Below, piece by piece: positions 40,839-51,330 of a stretch of 64,000 bases of DNA. The translations under genes were made by a program, and so were the position numbers. How positions within the stretch are numbered: the stretch's first letter is position 1; every line of letters starts with the position of its first letter. Below the pieces are notes generated by a model. That model ran no database searches, was not told the origin of the DNA, and was given only the letters and a program-made list of their open reading frames with translations. Source of the DNA: Oxynema aestuarii AP17 (GTDB lineage: Bacteria > Cyanobacteriota > Cyanobacteriia > Cyanobacteriales > Laspinemataceae); assembly GCF_012295525.1 (NCBI RefSeq), contig NZ_CP051167.1:3641501-3705500 (forward strand). The letters run 5' to 3'.

Positions 40839-40914
40839 GCAAGCGTGATGGAAAGGTCTCGGAAGATCCAAGCTAGGAACTAAACATCAAATGATTAAGT
40901 TTGAGTAAGTTTTA

Positions 40915-41478
40915 GAGAGCGGAATAGCGAACTTGATTGACCGCTAGGGGGATCCCCCGTCGGGCGAGTAGGTCGTGGGCTTGCCGCATTTGGTCGGCGG
41001 AATAGTTGCTGACGCCGACGGCTTCGATTTGGCCGCGTTCGACGGCATCGGCGAGGGCGTTGATTAAGGTTTCCTGGCTCATGAAGAAGGTAAAGGGCCA
41101 GTGGACTTGGTAGAGGGTGACGCGATCGACTTGCAGCCGTTCCAGACTGGCGGCGATCGCCTCGCGCACGGATTCCCCGGTCAACCGCCAGGGAAACGGA
41201 CCGTATTTCGTGGCAATTTGCACTCTCCCATCGCATTGCTGGCTAAACTGGCCGAGGAGCCGCTCGGATTCCCCCCGTCCGTAAACTTCCGCCGTATCGA
41301 AAAACGTCACTCCAGAGGCGATCGCCGCCTCAAACGCCGAACGGACTTCTTCCACGCCGTAATCTTTGCCGTAATTCCAAAATAAGGTATCTCCCCACGA
41401 CCAGGCCCCAATTCCGAGAGGCTTCACCTGCGGCCCACCCGGTCCGAGGGCGATAGTTTGCTGTAAATCAAATGTCAT
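40915..41478 (-). pseudogene. aldo/keto reductase, N-terminal part truncated by element C
   Basis: 188 codons in frame up to a TAA created at the element junction (40912-40914). The catalytic tetrad residues are present: Asp and Tyr in FFDTAEVYG, Lys in IATKYG and His in YQVHWP. The barrel stops after NQVRYSAL, roughly strand 7 of 8. The C-terminal segment survives at 39385-39560. The complete enzyme would have reduced aldehydes or ketones with NADPH. With no cofactor-binding segment the truncated protein is probably inactive. Confidence 0.88.
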
Positions 41479-41858
41479 GATGATTCCCGATTACAATAAG
41501 CTCGCGATCGTCTGGCGATCGCAAACACACTTCATCTTATTATTCAGATCCCCGCTTCCACGCAGCAGCCGCGATCGCGCGATCGGCCCCCAACCTCCCC
41601 GCCATCCCCTCAGTTTCCTCCAAAAGACAGAAATTTTCCCCAGTCCCTTGCTTGCTTGCCCAGAAAATGTATACTTTTGTAAAGATTTAAACCAAAAGCC
41701 AATCTTGTAGAACACTTAAAGTCATTCTCAAAACTAAAAAACATGAAATTTTGAAGTCACTCCCGCCCGAACCGCTCCCTTTTTAAAGTTCAATTTCCAA
41801 GTCCCACGCGGGCAAACCCAAACGACCCAAACACATTTTTGTAACGCCAGGAGTGAGT

Positions 41859-43334
41859 ATGTACGTAGTCCAGATTGCTTCTGAATGCGCCCCAGTCATC
41901 AAGGCAGGTGGCTTAGGCGACGTCGTTTATGGCCTCAGTCGCGAACTCGAAATCCGGGGTCATTGCGTCGAGCTGATCCTGCCGATGTACGACTGTATGC
42001 GCTACGACCACATCTGGGGCCTGCACGACGCCTATCGCGACTTGTGGGTGCCTTGGTTCGGCGGTGCAATTCACTGCTCGGTCTTTTGCGGATGGGTCCA
42101 CGGGCGCGTCTGCTTCTTCATCCAGCCCCATTCCGGCGATAACTTCTTCAATCGCGGTCGCTACTACGGCGAACTCGACGACCACATGCGCTTTGCCTTC
42201 TTCAGCAAAGCCGCCTTAGAATTCCTCCTGCAAAGCAACAAACGTCCCGACATCATCCACTGTCACGACTGGCAAACCGGGTTACTGCCCGTGCTGTTAT
42301 TCGAGATGTACAAATACAATGGGCTGTGGAATCAACGGGTTTGCTACACCATTCACAACTTCAAACACCAAGGAATTGCCGGGGCTGACGTTCTCTGGGC
42401 GACGGGATTAAACCGCGAACCGTACTATTTCACTTACGATCGCCTCCAGGATAATTTCAACCCCTTCGCGCTCAACTTTATGAAAGGCGGGATCGTCTAC
42501 TCCAATTACGTCAATACCGTCTCGCCACACCATGCCTGGGAAGCCCGTTACACCGATATAGGCTACGGTTTGGGGCATACCCTCGAACTGCACCAACATA
42601 AATTTGGCGGTATTCTCAACGGCGTCGATTACGAGGTCTGGAATCCGGAAGACGATCGCTACATTCCCTATCATTACTCCCCGGAAAATCTGCAAGATAA
42701 AGTCCTCAATAAAAAAGCTTTGCGAGAGCGCTTGCTCTTAGAAGAAAGCGACAAACCCTTAGTCGCCTTTATCGGACGACTCGACCAACAGAAAGGGGTT
42801 CATCTCGTTCACCATGCCATTTACTACGCCCTCAATAAAGGCGCCCAATTCGTGTTATTGGGATCGGCAACGGAAGGGGGAATTAACAGTTGGTTCCACC
42901 ACGAAAAACATCATTTAAATGACAATCCCAACTGTCATTTAGAACTCGGCTTTAATGAGGAATTATCCCACTTAATTTATGCCGGGGCGGATCTGATTGT
43001 GGTGCCGAGTAATTACGAACCGTGCGGCTTGACCCAAACTATCGGTTTGAGGTACGGCACGGTCCCGATCGTGCGCGGCGTCGGCGGCTTGCTCAATACG
43101 GTCTTCGATCGCGACCACGATCCGAACAAACCGCCGGAAGAGCGCAACGGTTACGTGTTCTATCAAACGGACTTTAATGCTTTAGAGTCGGCGATGGGGC
43201 GTGCTTTGGACTTGTGGTTTAACGAACCGGAGGAATTCCGCAAGTTGGTGTTACAGGGGATGGCTTGCGATTACTCGTGGAATAATCCCGGCGCTCAATA
43301 CGTGGGGGTTTACGAACATATCCGCCATAAGTGA
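41859..43334 (+). CDS. glgA: glycogen synthase (ADP-glucose type)
   Basis: 491 residues from the ATG at 41859, which has AGGAG ending 5 nt upstream; the GTG at 41853 is less likely. It is a GT5 glucosyltransferase elongating alpha-1,4-glucan from ADP-glucose. Motifs: KAGGLGDVV (residues 15-23), IHCHDWQTGL, TIHNFKHQG, ILNGVDYEVWNP, FIGRLDQQKG, and PSNYEPCGLTQ with the catalytic Glu. Of the two cyanobacterial types it reads like the GlgA2 group (long FGGAIHCSVFCGWVHG loop), from memory. A perfect hairpin terminator follows. Confidence 0.95.
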   Translation: MYVVQIASECAPVIKAGGLGDVVYGLSRELEIRGHCVELILPMYDCMRYDHIWGLHDAYRDLWVPWFGGAIHCSVFCGWVHGRVCFFIQPHSGDNFFNRGRYYGELDDHMRFAFFSKAALEFLLQSNKRPDIIHCHDWQTGLLPVLLFEMYKYNGLWNQRVCYTIHNFKHQGIAGADVLWATGLNREPYYFTYDRLQDNFNPFALNFMKGGIVYSNYVNTVSPHHAWEARYTDIGYGLGHTLELHQHKFGGILNGVDYEVWNPEDDRYIPYHYSPENLQDKVLNKKALRERLLLEESDKPLVAFIGRLDQQKGVHLVHHAIYYALNKGAQFVLLGSATEGGINSWFHHEKHHLNDNPNCHLELGFNEELSHLIYAGADLIVVPSNYEPCGLTQTIGLRYGTVPIVRGVGGLLNTVFDRDHDPNKPPEERNGYVFYQTDFNALESAMGRALDLWFNEPEEFRKLVLQGMACDYSWNNPGAQYVGVYEHIRHK

Positions 43335-43344
43335 GATCGTCGAT

Positions 43345-43374
43345 CCCGAAGGGAGAGTGAAATTTCCCTTCGGG
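43345..43374 (+). terminator. perfect 10-bp hairpin after glgA
   Basis: CCCGAAGGGA and TCCCTTCGGG with a 10-nt loop, 10 bp after the glgA stop. The T-run is short, but placement favours a terminator; the next gene starts only 18 bp later. Confidence 0.6.
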
Positions 43375-43392
43375 GGTTGAGAGGAGGTTTCG

Positions 43393-44487
43393 TTGACTTC
43401 GTCGAACATCGGTCAAATCGGTCACTTTCTGATCGGCGTTCCCGGGAGTGGGAAATCGACCTTCGCGCGGCAGTTAGCACGGGTCACGGGAGGGGCGATC
43501 GTCTCTACCGATCGCATCCGGGCGCAATTGTTTGGCGACGAAGCAATCCAGGGAGATTGGCGGGCGATCGAAGCGGAGGCGATCGCCCAAATTCGCTCGA
43601 CGGCGCGCGATCGCCGCCCGGTGATTTACGACGCCACCAATGCCAAACGCTGCTGGCGGATCGAGATGTTGCACAAACTGGGAGATTTGGACGTGCTGTG
43701 GATGGGATGGTACCTGACACCGCCGTTGTCGCGCTGCCAGCAGTTCAACCGCCAGCGCGATCGCCAAGTTCCCGATGCGGTCATCGAGGCGTTTTACCGG
43801 AGTTTGCGGCGCTTTCCCCCGATCGATGCGGAGGGATTCGCCCGCGTTTGTCGCTTCGTTCCCGAGGCGGACGAAGCGATGCTCCAAGGGAGCCGCTTCG
43901 CGATCGCCTCCTTCGTCCGCGAGCAACTCGATCGCCTCCCGCAAGCGATCGCCCGTCGCCGCCAACGCCAGCAGGCGAACGCCCCCCATCCTTATTCCCG
44001 CTTGATCGATTTCGAGCGTTTGATGTACGCGATCGCCGCGATCGCCGAGGCGTCCGATTCCCCTCTAAATCGCCCGCAAACCGTCGCCAGTCTGACCCGA
44101 CGGGTGGGGAGTGATGCTAGCCCTTTCTATGCCGATCCCGAGGCGATCGCCCGGGATTTAGAGTGGATTGAGTCCAGCCATCTCTTCGACCCTCAACACA
44201 AACCGATCGCCTTTCAGGTGCCGGAGATCGGCGATCGGGGGCGATCGTTCTTACCCCATCCTTATTCCGATTTATCTTCTTTCAGACGATTGATGCAGAC
44301 GATTCGATATTTGCTATTTGAGAGTCCCGCAGTCTTAGAAAGTTGCAGCTTCGAACAACTACTCTCCCGGGTAAAAAATGCACGGGTCGAAACCAGTTTT
44401 CATCACTTTCGCCAAGATCTACAAAAAGTGATTCGCCCGTATCGAATTGTAACCCCTTTGCCCTTTCCTCCCCGTCGGGTCGTTTAG
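43393..44487 (+). CDS. P-loop kinase/ATPase, polynucleotide-kinase-like, with unknown C-terminal half
   Basis: 364 residues. Walker A GVPGSGKST is at residues 15-23, followed by STDRIRAQLFGD and VIYDATNAKR, the pattern of the zeta-toxin/polynucleotide kinase AAA_33 group. Residues about 185-364 form a separate helical region that I cannot assign. The TTG start has a strong GAGGAGG element 6 nt upstream. RNA or DNA end phosphorylation is possible but unproven. It follows glgA closely, perhaps partly co-transcribed by readthrough of the hairpin. Confidence 0.78.
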   Translation: MTSSNIGQIGHFLIGVPGSGKSTFARQLARVTGGAIVSTDRIRAQLFGDEAIQGDWRAIEAEAIAQIRSTARDRRPVIYDATNAKRCWRIEMLHKLGDLDVLWMGWYLTPPLSRCQQFNRQRDRQVPDAVIEAFYRSLRRFPPIDAEGFARVCRFVPEADEAMLQGSRFAIASFVREQLDRLPQAIARRRQRQQANAPHPYSRLIDFERLMYAIAAIAEASDSPLNRPQTVASLTRRVGSDASPFYADPEAIARDLEWIESSHLFDPQHKPIAFQVPEIGDRGRSFLPHPYSDLSSFRRLMQTIRYLLFESPAVLESCSFEQLLSRVKNARVETSFHHFRQDLQKVIRPYRIVTPLPFPPRRVV

Positions 44488-44788
44488 ATTTTCTTATAAA
44501 GGGATTGCTAAGCTGTTTCTTTTCAAAAATTCATAGGAATAAAGAGGTGGGCAAGTGTTCCCGAGCGACCCCACCCCACCGGACATCTAATTCTATGATG
44601 ATTTTAGGACAGATTGCTAGTTTGACTCATGTAGTTTAAAGACCGAACAGTTTAATAAATCGGTTCGGTAGGATACATGAAGTGGGGGAGTAGGGAGTTA
44701 GAAATCCAGAGGGCGGGCATGTTGCCCGTCAGAAACTAATAACTGTAAAAAAGAATCAGAATACAATTACATTAAATAATAACTGGAT
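44488..44788. other. gene-free stretch with two hairpins
   Basis: No gene seen. A hairpin ACCGAAC with GTTCGGT lies at about 44642-44670, and CGGGCA-TGT-TGCCCG at 44714-44728. The second could end transcription of the GAF gene on the minus strand. Confidence 0.4.
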
Positions 44789-45283
44789 CTAACTTTCGCG
44801 GATGACGGCGGCTTCTGCTAATTTTCGAGCATTTTTTTGCATAATTTCGATTTCTTGAGACGACCATTCTTTAGTAGCCTGACATTGATGGGCGATTAAT
44901 AGTCCCCACAATCCTTTTTCAGTGAGGATGGGAACGACCAGATTGGCTTTGACGTGAAATTCGAGTAGTAAATCGCGGTGACAGGGGTCTATATCTTCGG
45001 TTTCGATATTAGAAATTGCCCGAACTCTTCCGGCTGCGTAAAGGGCCGCATAACCATCATCAAAACAGTCATCCGGTCCGCGCTGTCCGACAATCGAAAA
45101 CTGAGGTTTGGCGATCGCCTCGCAAGTGATCTGTCCGCGCCACTGAGAATAGAAATAATATAAAATGACGCGATCGACGTGTAAAGCCGTTCTCAAATGT
45201 TCCAGAGTTTGCTTGATAAAAACATCGCAATTGAGTGTTTTGGTCAGACGGTTGGCAATCCTTCTCAAACTACTGTCATGCAT
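44789..45283 (-). CDS. stand-alone DXCF-type cyanobacteriochrome GAF domain protein
   Basis: 164 residues, a single GAF domain without any output domain. Two bilin-binding signatures are visible: DDCF at 71-74, matching the DXCF motif with the second Cys (Cys73), and Cys101-His102, the canonical thioether Cys, followed by the typical FHVKANLVVPI. The spacing of 28 residues between the cysteines equals that in TePixJ. DXCF proteins of this group usually sense blue/green or related light through a phycoviolobilin or phycocyanobilin chromophore. The signal would have to be passed to a separate protein. It lies between a P-loop kinase and sufS, on the sufS strand. Confidence 0.82.
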   Translation of the reverse strand: MHDSSLRRIANRLTKTLNCDVFIKQTLEHLRTALHVDRVILYYFYSQWRGQITCEAIAKPQFSIVGQRGPDDCFDDGYAALYAAGRVRAISNIETEDIDPCHRDLLLEFHVKANLVVPILTEKGLWGLLIAHQCQATKEWSSQEIEIMQKNARKLAEAAVIRES

Positions 45284-45435
45284 AAGATTTCAATTCGGAA
45301 AACTCTAGTGATTGTCTCCTAAAGTCGCCCCGGGCGTTCGCGATCGCAGCCCAACCCTCGATCTCAGATTCGCGCGATCCGCCCAATTCTTCGCGATTTT
45401 AGAAAGTTGCTATTTCACTGTAAAACACTTCCAAC

Positions 45436-45459
45436 AAAAAAACCCGCCTCAAGCGGGTT
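45436..45459 (-). terminator. rho-independent terminator of the suf operon
   Basis: On the minus strand AACCCGC, TTGAG and GCGGGTT form a 7-bp stem followed by a run of seven T. It lies 24 bp after the sufS stop. Confidence 0.85.
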
Positions 45460-45482
45460 GAAAAGAGTTAGGAGATTTACCA

Positions 45483-46748
45483 CTAAGCACCAAAAATATC
45501 GCCGAAGAAGTCGATCGCCTCTTTGAGCGCGGCAATAAAGACATCGATTTCTTCTCGGGTATTGTAAAAATACAAACTCACCCGGGCCGTAGACTGGGCG
45601 CCGATCGCCCGATGAAGGGGTTGAGTGCAGTGATGTCCGGCGCGAATTGCCACCCCGGCGCGATCCAAAATCGTCGATAAGTCGTGGGGGTGAACGTTGC
45701 CACAAGTAAACGACGCTAAAGCCGTTCTTCCGGAGCCGTCCGCCTTCGGTTGCGGTCCGTATACCTTGACTTCGGGGATTTGATTTAACTGCTCGAACAG
45801 ATAACTCGTGAGCTGTTTCTCGTAGGCATAAATATTCTCCATCCCCAGCTCGCTCAAGTAATCGACGGCGGCGCCGAGGGCGATCGCCTCCGCAATTGCC
45901 GGAGTTCCCGCCTCGAACTTGTGGGGAACGTCCGCATAAGTCGAACGGTCGAGAAAGACATCGGCAATCATTTCGCCGCCGCCTAAAAACGGGGGCATCG
46001 ATCGCAGGACGTGCAGTTTCCCGTATAAAAAGCCGATCCCCGTCGGCGCGCACATTTTATGACCCGACGCCACCAACCAATCGCAATCGATCGCCTGCAC
46101 GTCGATCGGCATGTGAGGGACGCTCTGACAGGCATCGATTAACACCTTCGCCCCCACCTCGTGGGCGAGTCGGGCGATCTCTTGCACCGGATTGACGCAA
46201 CCGAGGGTATTGGAAGCGTGAACCACGGAGACCAGCTTGGTTTTTTCCGAGAGCAAGCTACGATACTGGTTCAGGTCGAACCCTTGGGTCTCGTCGAGTT
46301 CGACAAACTTGAGTACTGCCCCAGTTTTCTGCGCCACCAACTGCCAGGGGACTAAATTACTGTGGTGTTCCATCACCGTGAGGATGACCTCATCCCCGGC
46401 TTTAAGGGTATTTAGCCCCCAACTGTAGGCGACTAAGTTAATCGCTTCGCTGGCGTTGCGGGTGTAGACGATTTCTTGCGAACTCGCCGCATTGACGAAG
46501 CGGGCGACTTTTTCGCGGGCGGCTTCGTAAGCGTCGGTGGCGCGGGCGCTGAGGGTATGTACGCCGCGATGGACGTTGGCGTTATCGCATTCGTAATAGT
46601 GGCGTAAGGCGTCGAGGACGGCGATCGGCTTTTGGGAGGTCGCCGCATTGTCCAAATAGACTAAGGGGCGTTCGTTGACTTCCTGAGTCAAGATGGGGAA
46701 ATCGGCGCGCACGCGATCGGCTAGGGTTCTATGTTGAGTAACTACCAT
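45483..46748 (-). CDS. sufS: cysteine desulfurase SufS
   Basis: 421 residues from the ATG at 46748 ([13 protein letters not shown]); the open frame upstream to 46913 runs through spacer sequence. It is a PLP enzyme releasing sulfur from cysteine for Fe-S clusters. The PLP Lys is in [10 protein letters not shown] and the active-site Cys in [12 protein letters not shown], as in group II desulfurases. Other motifs are [11 protein letters not shown] and VMEHHSN. It is the last gene of sufBCDS, 77 bp after sufD, and is followed by a clear terminator. Confidence 0.95.
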   Translation of the reverse strand: MVVTQHRTLADRVRADFPILTQEVNERPLVYLDNAATSQKPIAVLDALRHYYECDNANVHRGVHTLSARATDAYEAAREKVARFVNAASSQEIVYTRNASEAINLVAYSWGLNTLKAGDEVILTVMEHHSNLVPWQLVAQKTGAVLKFVELDETQGFDLNQYRSLLSEKTKLVSVVHASNTLGCVNPVQEIARLAHEVGAKVLIDACQSVPHMPIDVQAIDCDWLVASGHKMCAPTGIGFLYGKLHVLRSMPPFLGGGEMIADVFLDRSTYADVPHKFEAGTPAIAEAIALGAAVDYLSELGMENIYAYEKQLTSYLFEQLNQIPEVKVYGPQPKADGSGRTALASFTCGNVHPHDLSTILDRAGVAIRAGHHCTQPLHRAIGAQSTARVSLYFYNTREEIDVFIAALKEAIDFFGDIFGA

Positions 46749-46824
46749 CACATCTGCACAATAAGGGGAATCGTCAATAGGGAATCGTCCCGCTTTCCCG
46801 GAAGTCGAGAAAGCGGGATCGGCT

Positions 46825-48201
46825 TTAAGAATTGTCGGTTCGGCAGGCAATACAACGGGCGAGACGGGTTTGTAACCGTTTGAGGGGGAGGCGATCGAGA
46901 ATTTCGCCCGCAAAGCCGTCTACGAGTAGATTACGGCTGGTGTTGGGGTCTAAGCCGCGACTGCGAAGGTAGAAGAGTTCGTCTTCTTCGAGTTGGCTGA
47001 CCGTGGCGCCGTGGGAACATTTGACGTTGTCGGCGGTGATTTGCAGTTGCGGTTTGGTGTGGACTCGTGCTTTCGGCGAGAGCAGTAAATTGCGGTTGAG
47101 TTGGCTCGCGTCGGTGAGTTGGGCGGGTTTGGGGACGAAGACTTTCCCGTTAAAGACGCTTTGGGCGCGATCGTCGACAATGGTTTTGTGCAGTTGTTGG
47201 CTGCTACCGTGGGGATAGTTGAGGGCGATCGCGCTATGAGTATCCGCCACTTGTTCCCCGCGCACCACACTCAAGCCGTTGAGTACGGTATGGGTGCCTT
47301 CTCCTTTTTGGAAGACGTCGAGATGGTGGCGCGCCAGTTTTGCCCCGGTAGAGACGGCGGTACATTCGTAATGACTGTCTCGACCTTGGGCGATCGCCGT
47401 CTTGCCGATATGAAAAGCGTTGTGAGCTTCCCGTTGGATGCGGGCGTGCTTCACTTGGGCGTTGTCTCCCAACCAGATCTCGGTGACCGCATTGGTGAAA
47501 TAGGGTTGACCGTGTTTGACGTTATCGCACCATTCCCGTTCGGCGACGACGTATTCTTCGAGTAACGTGCAAGCACTCCCACCTTCCGCCACCACCAAAG
47601 CGCGCGGTTGAATCAGAGACGCAGTTTCGCCGTTAGTCGCTAAAAACAAGAATTGTATCGGGGTTTCGACGATCGCATTTTTCGGCAACCACACCACCGC
47701 CGCATCCACCAATCCGGAGGTATTGAGGGCGGTAAACACTTCTTTCCCCCCTTCTTGCGCCGTCAGATAGTCCGCGAGGCGATCGCGCAATCCCGGCGGT
47801 AACTGTCCTAAATTGCCGACAAACACCCCGTCGGGTAAAGCGGTCACTTTCGACAATTGCGGCGCGTACACCCCATTGACAAAGGTGACGCGACTCGCTT
47901 CTTGAGATAACTCAAACGGGGTTAACGCTTCCGAGGGCAACACCAGAGGCTTACCCGCCTCAAAATTCACCGCCAGCAACGGCGAGAGGTCCGTAAAGCG
48001 CCATTCCTCGTCCTTCGTCGTCGGAATCGCCAACTCGCGCACCCAAGTCGCCGCATTGTCGCGGACTTGTTGCAACCAGGCTGCGGTTTCCGGGGCGATC
48101 GCATAATTCTCCGGCACCACCTTCGTCGCACCGCCGATCGCCTCCGACAGCAACCCGTCGAGATAAGATAATTCAGGCTTCGCAGATACTTGGATACTCA
48201 T
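46825..48201 (-). CDS. sufD: Fe-S cluster assembly protein SufD
   Basis: 458 residues of the SufB/SufD family: a variable helical N-terminus followed by the right-handed beta-helix core. C-terminal signatures are [23 protein letters not shown] and the preceding HTKPQLQI. SufD binds SufB and SufC to form the scaffold complex. Its ATG overlaps the TAA of sufC by one base (TAATG), indicating translational coupling. Confidence 0.95.
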   Translation of the reverse strand: MSIQVSAKPELSYLDGLLSEAIGGATKVVPENYAIAPETAAWLQQVRDNAATWVRELAIPTTKDEEWRFTDLSPLLAVNFEAGKPLVLPSEALTPFELSQEASRVTFVNGVYAPQLSKVTALPDGVFVGNLGQLPPGLRDRLADYLTAQEGGKEVFTALNTSGLVDAAVVWLPKNAIVETPIQFLFLATNGETASLIQPRALVVAEGGSACTLLEEYVVAEREWCDNVKHGQPYFTNAVTEIWLGDNAQVKHARIQREAHNAFHIGKTAIAQGRDSHYECTAVSTGAKLARHHLDVFQKGEGTHTVLNGLSVVRGEQVADTHSAIALNYPHGSSQQLHKTIVDDRAQSVFNGKVFVPKPAQLTDASQLNRNLLLSPKARVHTKPQLQITADNVKCSHGATVSQLEEDELFYLRSRGLDPNTSRNLLVDGFAGEILDRLPLKRLQTRLARCIACRTDNS

Positions 48202-48989
48202 TACACTCCCGCCTTCGCCGTCAGCTCTTCTTTCACCCAGTCATAGCCTCGGTTTTCCAACTCTTGGGCCAATTCTTTCGTCCCACTGGTCACAATCCGT
48301 CCCGCTTCCATCACGTGGACGATATCCGGCACGATGTAATTGAGCAGCCGTTGGTAGTGGGTAATCACCAGCATCGCATTGTCCGCCGACGCCAACTGAT
48401 TGACCCCATTCGCCACGATCTTGAGCGCGTCGATATCCAAGCCGGAATCCGTTTCGTCCAAAATCGCCAAACTCGGCTCTAACAGCGCCATTTGCAAAAT
48501 CTCATTGCGCTTTTTCTCCCCACCGGAGAATCCCTCATTGAGGCTGCGATTCAAGAAAGCCGGATTCATCTTGACAATTTCCAGTTTTTCTTGAATTAAT
48601 TCGTCGAAGTCAAACGCATCGAGTTCTTCTAACCCTTGATGCTTGCGTCGCGCATTGTAAGACACCCGCAAAAAGTCCAGATTACTCACTCCCGGAATTT
48701 CTAACGGATATTGGAAAGCTAGGAAAATCCCCGCCAGCGATCGCTGTTCCGGTTCGAGATCGAGCAAGTTCTGACCTTTAAACACCACTTCGCCCCCAGT
48801 CACGGCATAGGCGGGATGTCCGGCTAACACTTTCGATAAGGTACTTTTTCCAGACCCGTTCGGTCCCATAATCGCGTGAATTTCACCCGCTTTAATTTCC
48901 AGGCTCAATCCTTTGAGAATTTCGTTCCCGTCTACTTCGGCTCTGAGATCGCGAACGGACAGAATGACTTCGCTATTTTCTACAATCAT
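48201..48989 (-). CDS. sufC: Fe-S cluster assembly ATPase SufC
   Basis: 262 residues. ABC-type ATPase with Walker [10 protein letters not shown], signature FSGGEKKR and Walker [13 protein letters not shown], the Thr-Asp-Ser-Gly pattern being typical of SufC. It powers conformational change of the SufBCD scaffold. It ends in a one-base overlap with sufD; sufB lies 153 bp upstream. Confidence 0.97.
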   Translation of the reverse strand: MIVENSEVILSVRDLRAEVDGNEILKGLSLEIKAGEIHAIMGPNGSGKSTLSKVLAGHPAYAVTGGEVVFKGQNLLDLEPEQRSLAGIFLAFQYPLEIPGVSNLDFLRVSYNARRKHQGLEELDAFDFDELIQEKLEIVKMNPAFLNRSLNEGFSGGEKKRNEILQMALLEPSLAILDETDSGLDIDALKIVANGVNQLASADNAMLVITHYQRLLNYIVPDIVHVMEAGRIVTSGTKELAQELENRGYDWVKEELTAKAGV

Positions 48990-49142
48990 TTGCGCTGAAC
49001 ATTACTCCGTGAATAAACAATGAGGGGGGAAGGCAAGCAAAGGAAAAGTAGGGAGTCGGGAGTCGGGAAAGAGAGAGTTTGAGGGTTGAGAGGGGAAAAA
49101 GACCGTCCGGTCCGATTCCCAATTCCCGATTCCCGAGTTTCC

Positions 49143-50579
49143 CTAGCCGACCGAACCTTCTAATTTGAGACTCAACAAGCGGTCTGCCTCTACGGCAAAT
49201 TCCATCGGCAACTGGTTAAATACATCCTTGCAGAAGCCGCTAATCATCATCGTGACCGCATCTTCTGCGGAGATTCCCCGTTGCGAGAAGTAGAAGAGTT
49301 GGTCTTCGCCAATCTTCGAGGTCGAGGCTTCGTGTTCGACCTTGGCATTATCGTTTTGTACGTCGATGTAGGGGAAGGTATTCGCTTCGGCGTTATCCCC
49401 AATCAGCATCGAGTCGCATTGGGAATAGTTGCGCGACCCGTCGGATTTCGGCCCCATTTTCACCAAACCGCGATAGCTGTTGGCGGAGTTTCCGGCGGAA
49501 ATGCCTTTAGAAATAATCGTGCTGCGCGTATTTTTGCCGATATGCACCATTTTGGTTCCGGTGTCGGCTTGTTGTTTGTTGTTGGTCAGGGCCACGGAGT
49601 AGAATTCGCCGACGGAGTTATCCCCGACTAAGACGCAACTGGGATATTTCCAGGTAATCGCCGAACCCGTTTCGACTTGGGTCCAGGAAATTTTCGAGTT
49701 TTTACCTTTGCACAGTCCCCGTTTGGTGACGAAGTTGTAGATTCCGCCTTTCCCGTTTTCGTCTCCGGCGTACCAGTTCTGCACGGTGGAGTATTTGATT
49801 TCGGCGTTGTCGAGGGTGACGAGTTCGACGACGGCGGCGTGCAGTTGGTTGGTGTCGAACATCGGCGCGGTGCAACCTTCGAGATAGGAGACGTAGCTAT
49901 TGTCTTCGGCGACGATTAAGGTGCGCTCGAACTGACCCGATTCGCCGTTGTTGATACGAAAGTAGGTGGACAGTTCCATCGGACATTTGACGCCTTTGGG
50001 AATGTAGACGAAGGAACCGTCGCTGAAAACGGCGCTATTGAGGGCGGCGAAGTAGTTGTCGCCGACGGGGACGACGCTGCCGAGGTATTTTTGGATCAGG
50101 TCGGGGTATTCGCGCACGGCTTCGGAGATCGAGCAGAAGATGACTCCGGATTCGGCGAGTTTTTCTCTAAAGGTGGTGGCGACGGAGACGCTATCGAAGA
50201 CGGCGTCTACGGCGACGTTGCTGAGGCGTTTTTGTTCGGATAAGGGGATGCCGAGTTTCTCGAAGGTTTCGAGGATGGCGGGATCGACTTCTTCGAGGCT
50301 GTTGAGTTTGTCTTTTTTCTTGGGGGCGGAGTAGTAAACGATTTTTTGGTAGTCGATGGGGGGATAGTTGACGTGGGGCCAGTTGGGTTCTTGCATTTTT
50401 TCCCACTGGCGATAAGCTTTGAGCCGAAAGTCGAGCATGAATTCGGGTTCTTGTTTGAGGGCCCAGATTTTACGCACGACGTCTTCGTTTAAGCCGGGGG
50501 GGAGGCTGTCGGATTCGATGTCGGTGACGAATCCGTATTTGTAAGGTTGGTTGACTAAGGTTTTGGCGGTTGCACTCAT
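49143..50579 (-). CDS. sufB: Fe-S cluster assembly scaffold SufB
   Basis: 478 residues, the standard cyanobacterial SufB length. The N-terminal part ([17 protein letters not shown]) is followed by the beta-helix core and a C-terminus with [20 protein letters not shown]. It is the cluster-building subunit of SufBC2D. It is the first gene of sufBCDS on the minus strand, preceded by a 220-bp gap after ftrC, so it may have its own promoter or share that of ftrC. Confidence 0.97.
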   Translation of the reverse strand: MSATAKTLVNQPYKYGFVTDIESDSLPPGLNEDVVRKIWALKQEPEFMLDFRLKAYRQWEKMQEPNWPHVNYPPIDYQKIVYYSAPKKKDKLNSLEEVDPAILETFEKLGIPLSEQKRLSNVAVDAVFDSVSVATTFREKLAESGVIFCSISEAVREYPDLIQKYLGSVVPVGDNYFAALNSAVFSDGSFVYIPKGVKCPMELSTYFRINNGESGQFERTLIVAEDNSYVSYLEGCTAPMFDTNQLHAAVVELVTLDNAEIKYSTVQNWYAGDENGKGGIYNFVTKRGLCKGKNSKISWTQVETGSAITWKYPSCVLVGDNSVGEFYSVALTNNKQQADTGTKMVHIGKNTRSTIISKGISAGNSANSYRGLVKMGPKSDGSRNYSQCDSMLIGDNAEANTFPYIDVQNDNAKVEHEASTSKIGEDQLFYFSQRGISAEDAVTMMISGFCKDVFNQLPMEFAVEADRLLSLKLEGSVG

Positions 50580-50799
50580 CGTCAGTGTTCTCTAGTGTTC
50601 TCTAAGTCAGGTTCTCAAGGATCTCTAAGCGGGTCGGGTGGGGATCGAAACCAAAGGCCGAAGGTCGAGGGTTATTAATTGAAGTATTTTTGACAATTGA
50701 CGTTTCGGCTGACCCTAGTTTTAGTAGAGCTGTTGCTAAATTAGGGAATCAACCCCTGAAAAAAGCGAGCTTTTGACAGTTTGGCAACAGGTCGAGTGT

Positions 50800-51162
50800 T
50801 CAATATCCGTCGGTTGTGGCGCGAATTTCTTCGAAGCTAATCTCTTGGCGATCGCCCGCGAAGTCGTTGTCTGAGGTTAGAAATAACATGCAGTGGCATT
50901 CTTTGCGTTCGCGCATGGGAATGCACGGACAGTTCCAATAGGCGGCCTTGACTTCCGCTTCTTTATCTTCATAATGGCGACAAGGACATAAGGGTGCGCC
51001 GAGTTCGTCTTTATGGCGGGCCAGCCCTTCGATGACAACTGCCGTGACGCCTGGATCCGCACAGAAGTAGGTTTCGGTGCGTTGGGCATAGGTTTCGGAG
51101 AAATACCGCATGGCCTCTAGACTTTTGTCGGTGGCCTGCTGGGTCTGATTCTCAAGGGTCAT
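50800..51162 (-). CDS. ftrC: ferredoxin-thioredoxin reductase, catalytic chain
   Basis: 120 residues. The [4Fe-4S] and redox cysteines follow the family pattern exactly: CPC at 59-61, CPC at 78-80 and CHC at 89-91 (CPC-x16-CPC-x8-CHC), with a further Cys34. It passes electrons from ferredoxin to thioredoxin for light regulation of enzymes. It is placed between sufR and sufB, so an Fe-S enzyme gene sits at the head of the Fe-S assembly locus; two SufR boxes lie just upstream. Confidence 0.97.
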   Translation of the reverse strand: MTLENQTQQATDKSLEAMRYFSETYAQRTETYFCADPGVTAVVIEGLARHKDELGAPLCPCRHYEDKEAEVKAAYWNCPCIPMRERKECHCMLFLTSDNDFAGDRQEISFEEIRATTDGY

Positions 51163-51218
51163 TATCCGGGGAAATGATAGGGCAAACGAATCTCGTCTAT
51201 ATATAATAGGGTGTAAAA

Positions 51219-51232
51219 CAACATGGTTGTTG
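51219..51232. promoter_or_regulatory. SufR-type operator 1
   Basis: CAAC-ATGGTT-GTTG fits the CAAC-N6-GTTG inverted repeat known as the SufR site in Synechocystis. It lies 57 bp upstream of the ftrC start and 99 bp upstream of sufR, between the divergent genes. Confidence 0.8.
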
Positions 51233-51259
51233 CTTAACTTTAATTTTAGGTTACTTTAA

Positions 51260-51273
51260 CAACAACGATGTTG
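51260..51273. promoter_or_regulatory. SufR-type operator 2
   Basis: CAAC-AACGAT-GTTG, a second perfect CAAC-N6-GTTG site 41 bp from the first (centre to centre) and 58 bp before sufR. Paired sites support cooperative repression of both transcripts. Confidence 0.8.
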
Positions 51274-51330
51274 TCAAAGTCTGGAGCGATTTTCCAGCGA
51301 CCTTTTGGTAAGCGATTACGGGCAAGAACA

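Larger units (their letters stand above)
39567..40914 (+). mobile_element. IS200/IS605-type element C (tnpB only), inserted in an aldo/keto reductase gene
   Basis: About 1.35 kb. The 14-bp sequence AAGTTTGAGTAAGT occurs near both ends (39616-39629 and 40897-40910). At the left it pairs with an upstream ACTTACTC to form a hairpin. The ends differ from those of elements A and B, so this is a different family. tnpA is absent. The limits are set by where the reductase reading stops on each side and are approximate. Confidence 0.7.

Noticed and set aside
45415-46053. 212-residue open frame under sufS
   Set aside because: Out-of-frame shadow of sufS with Arg-rich composition.
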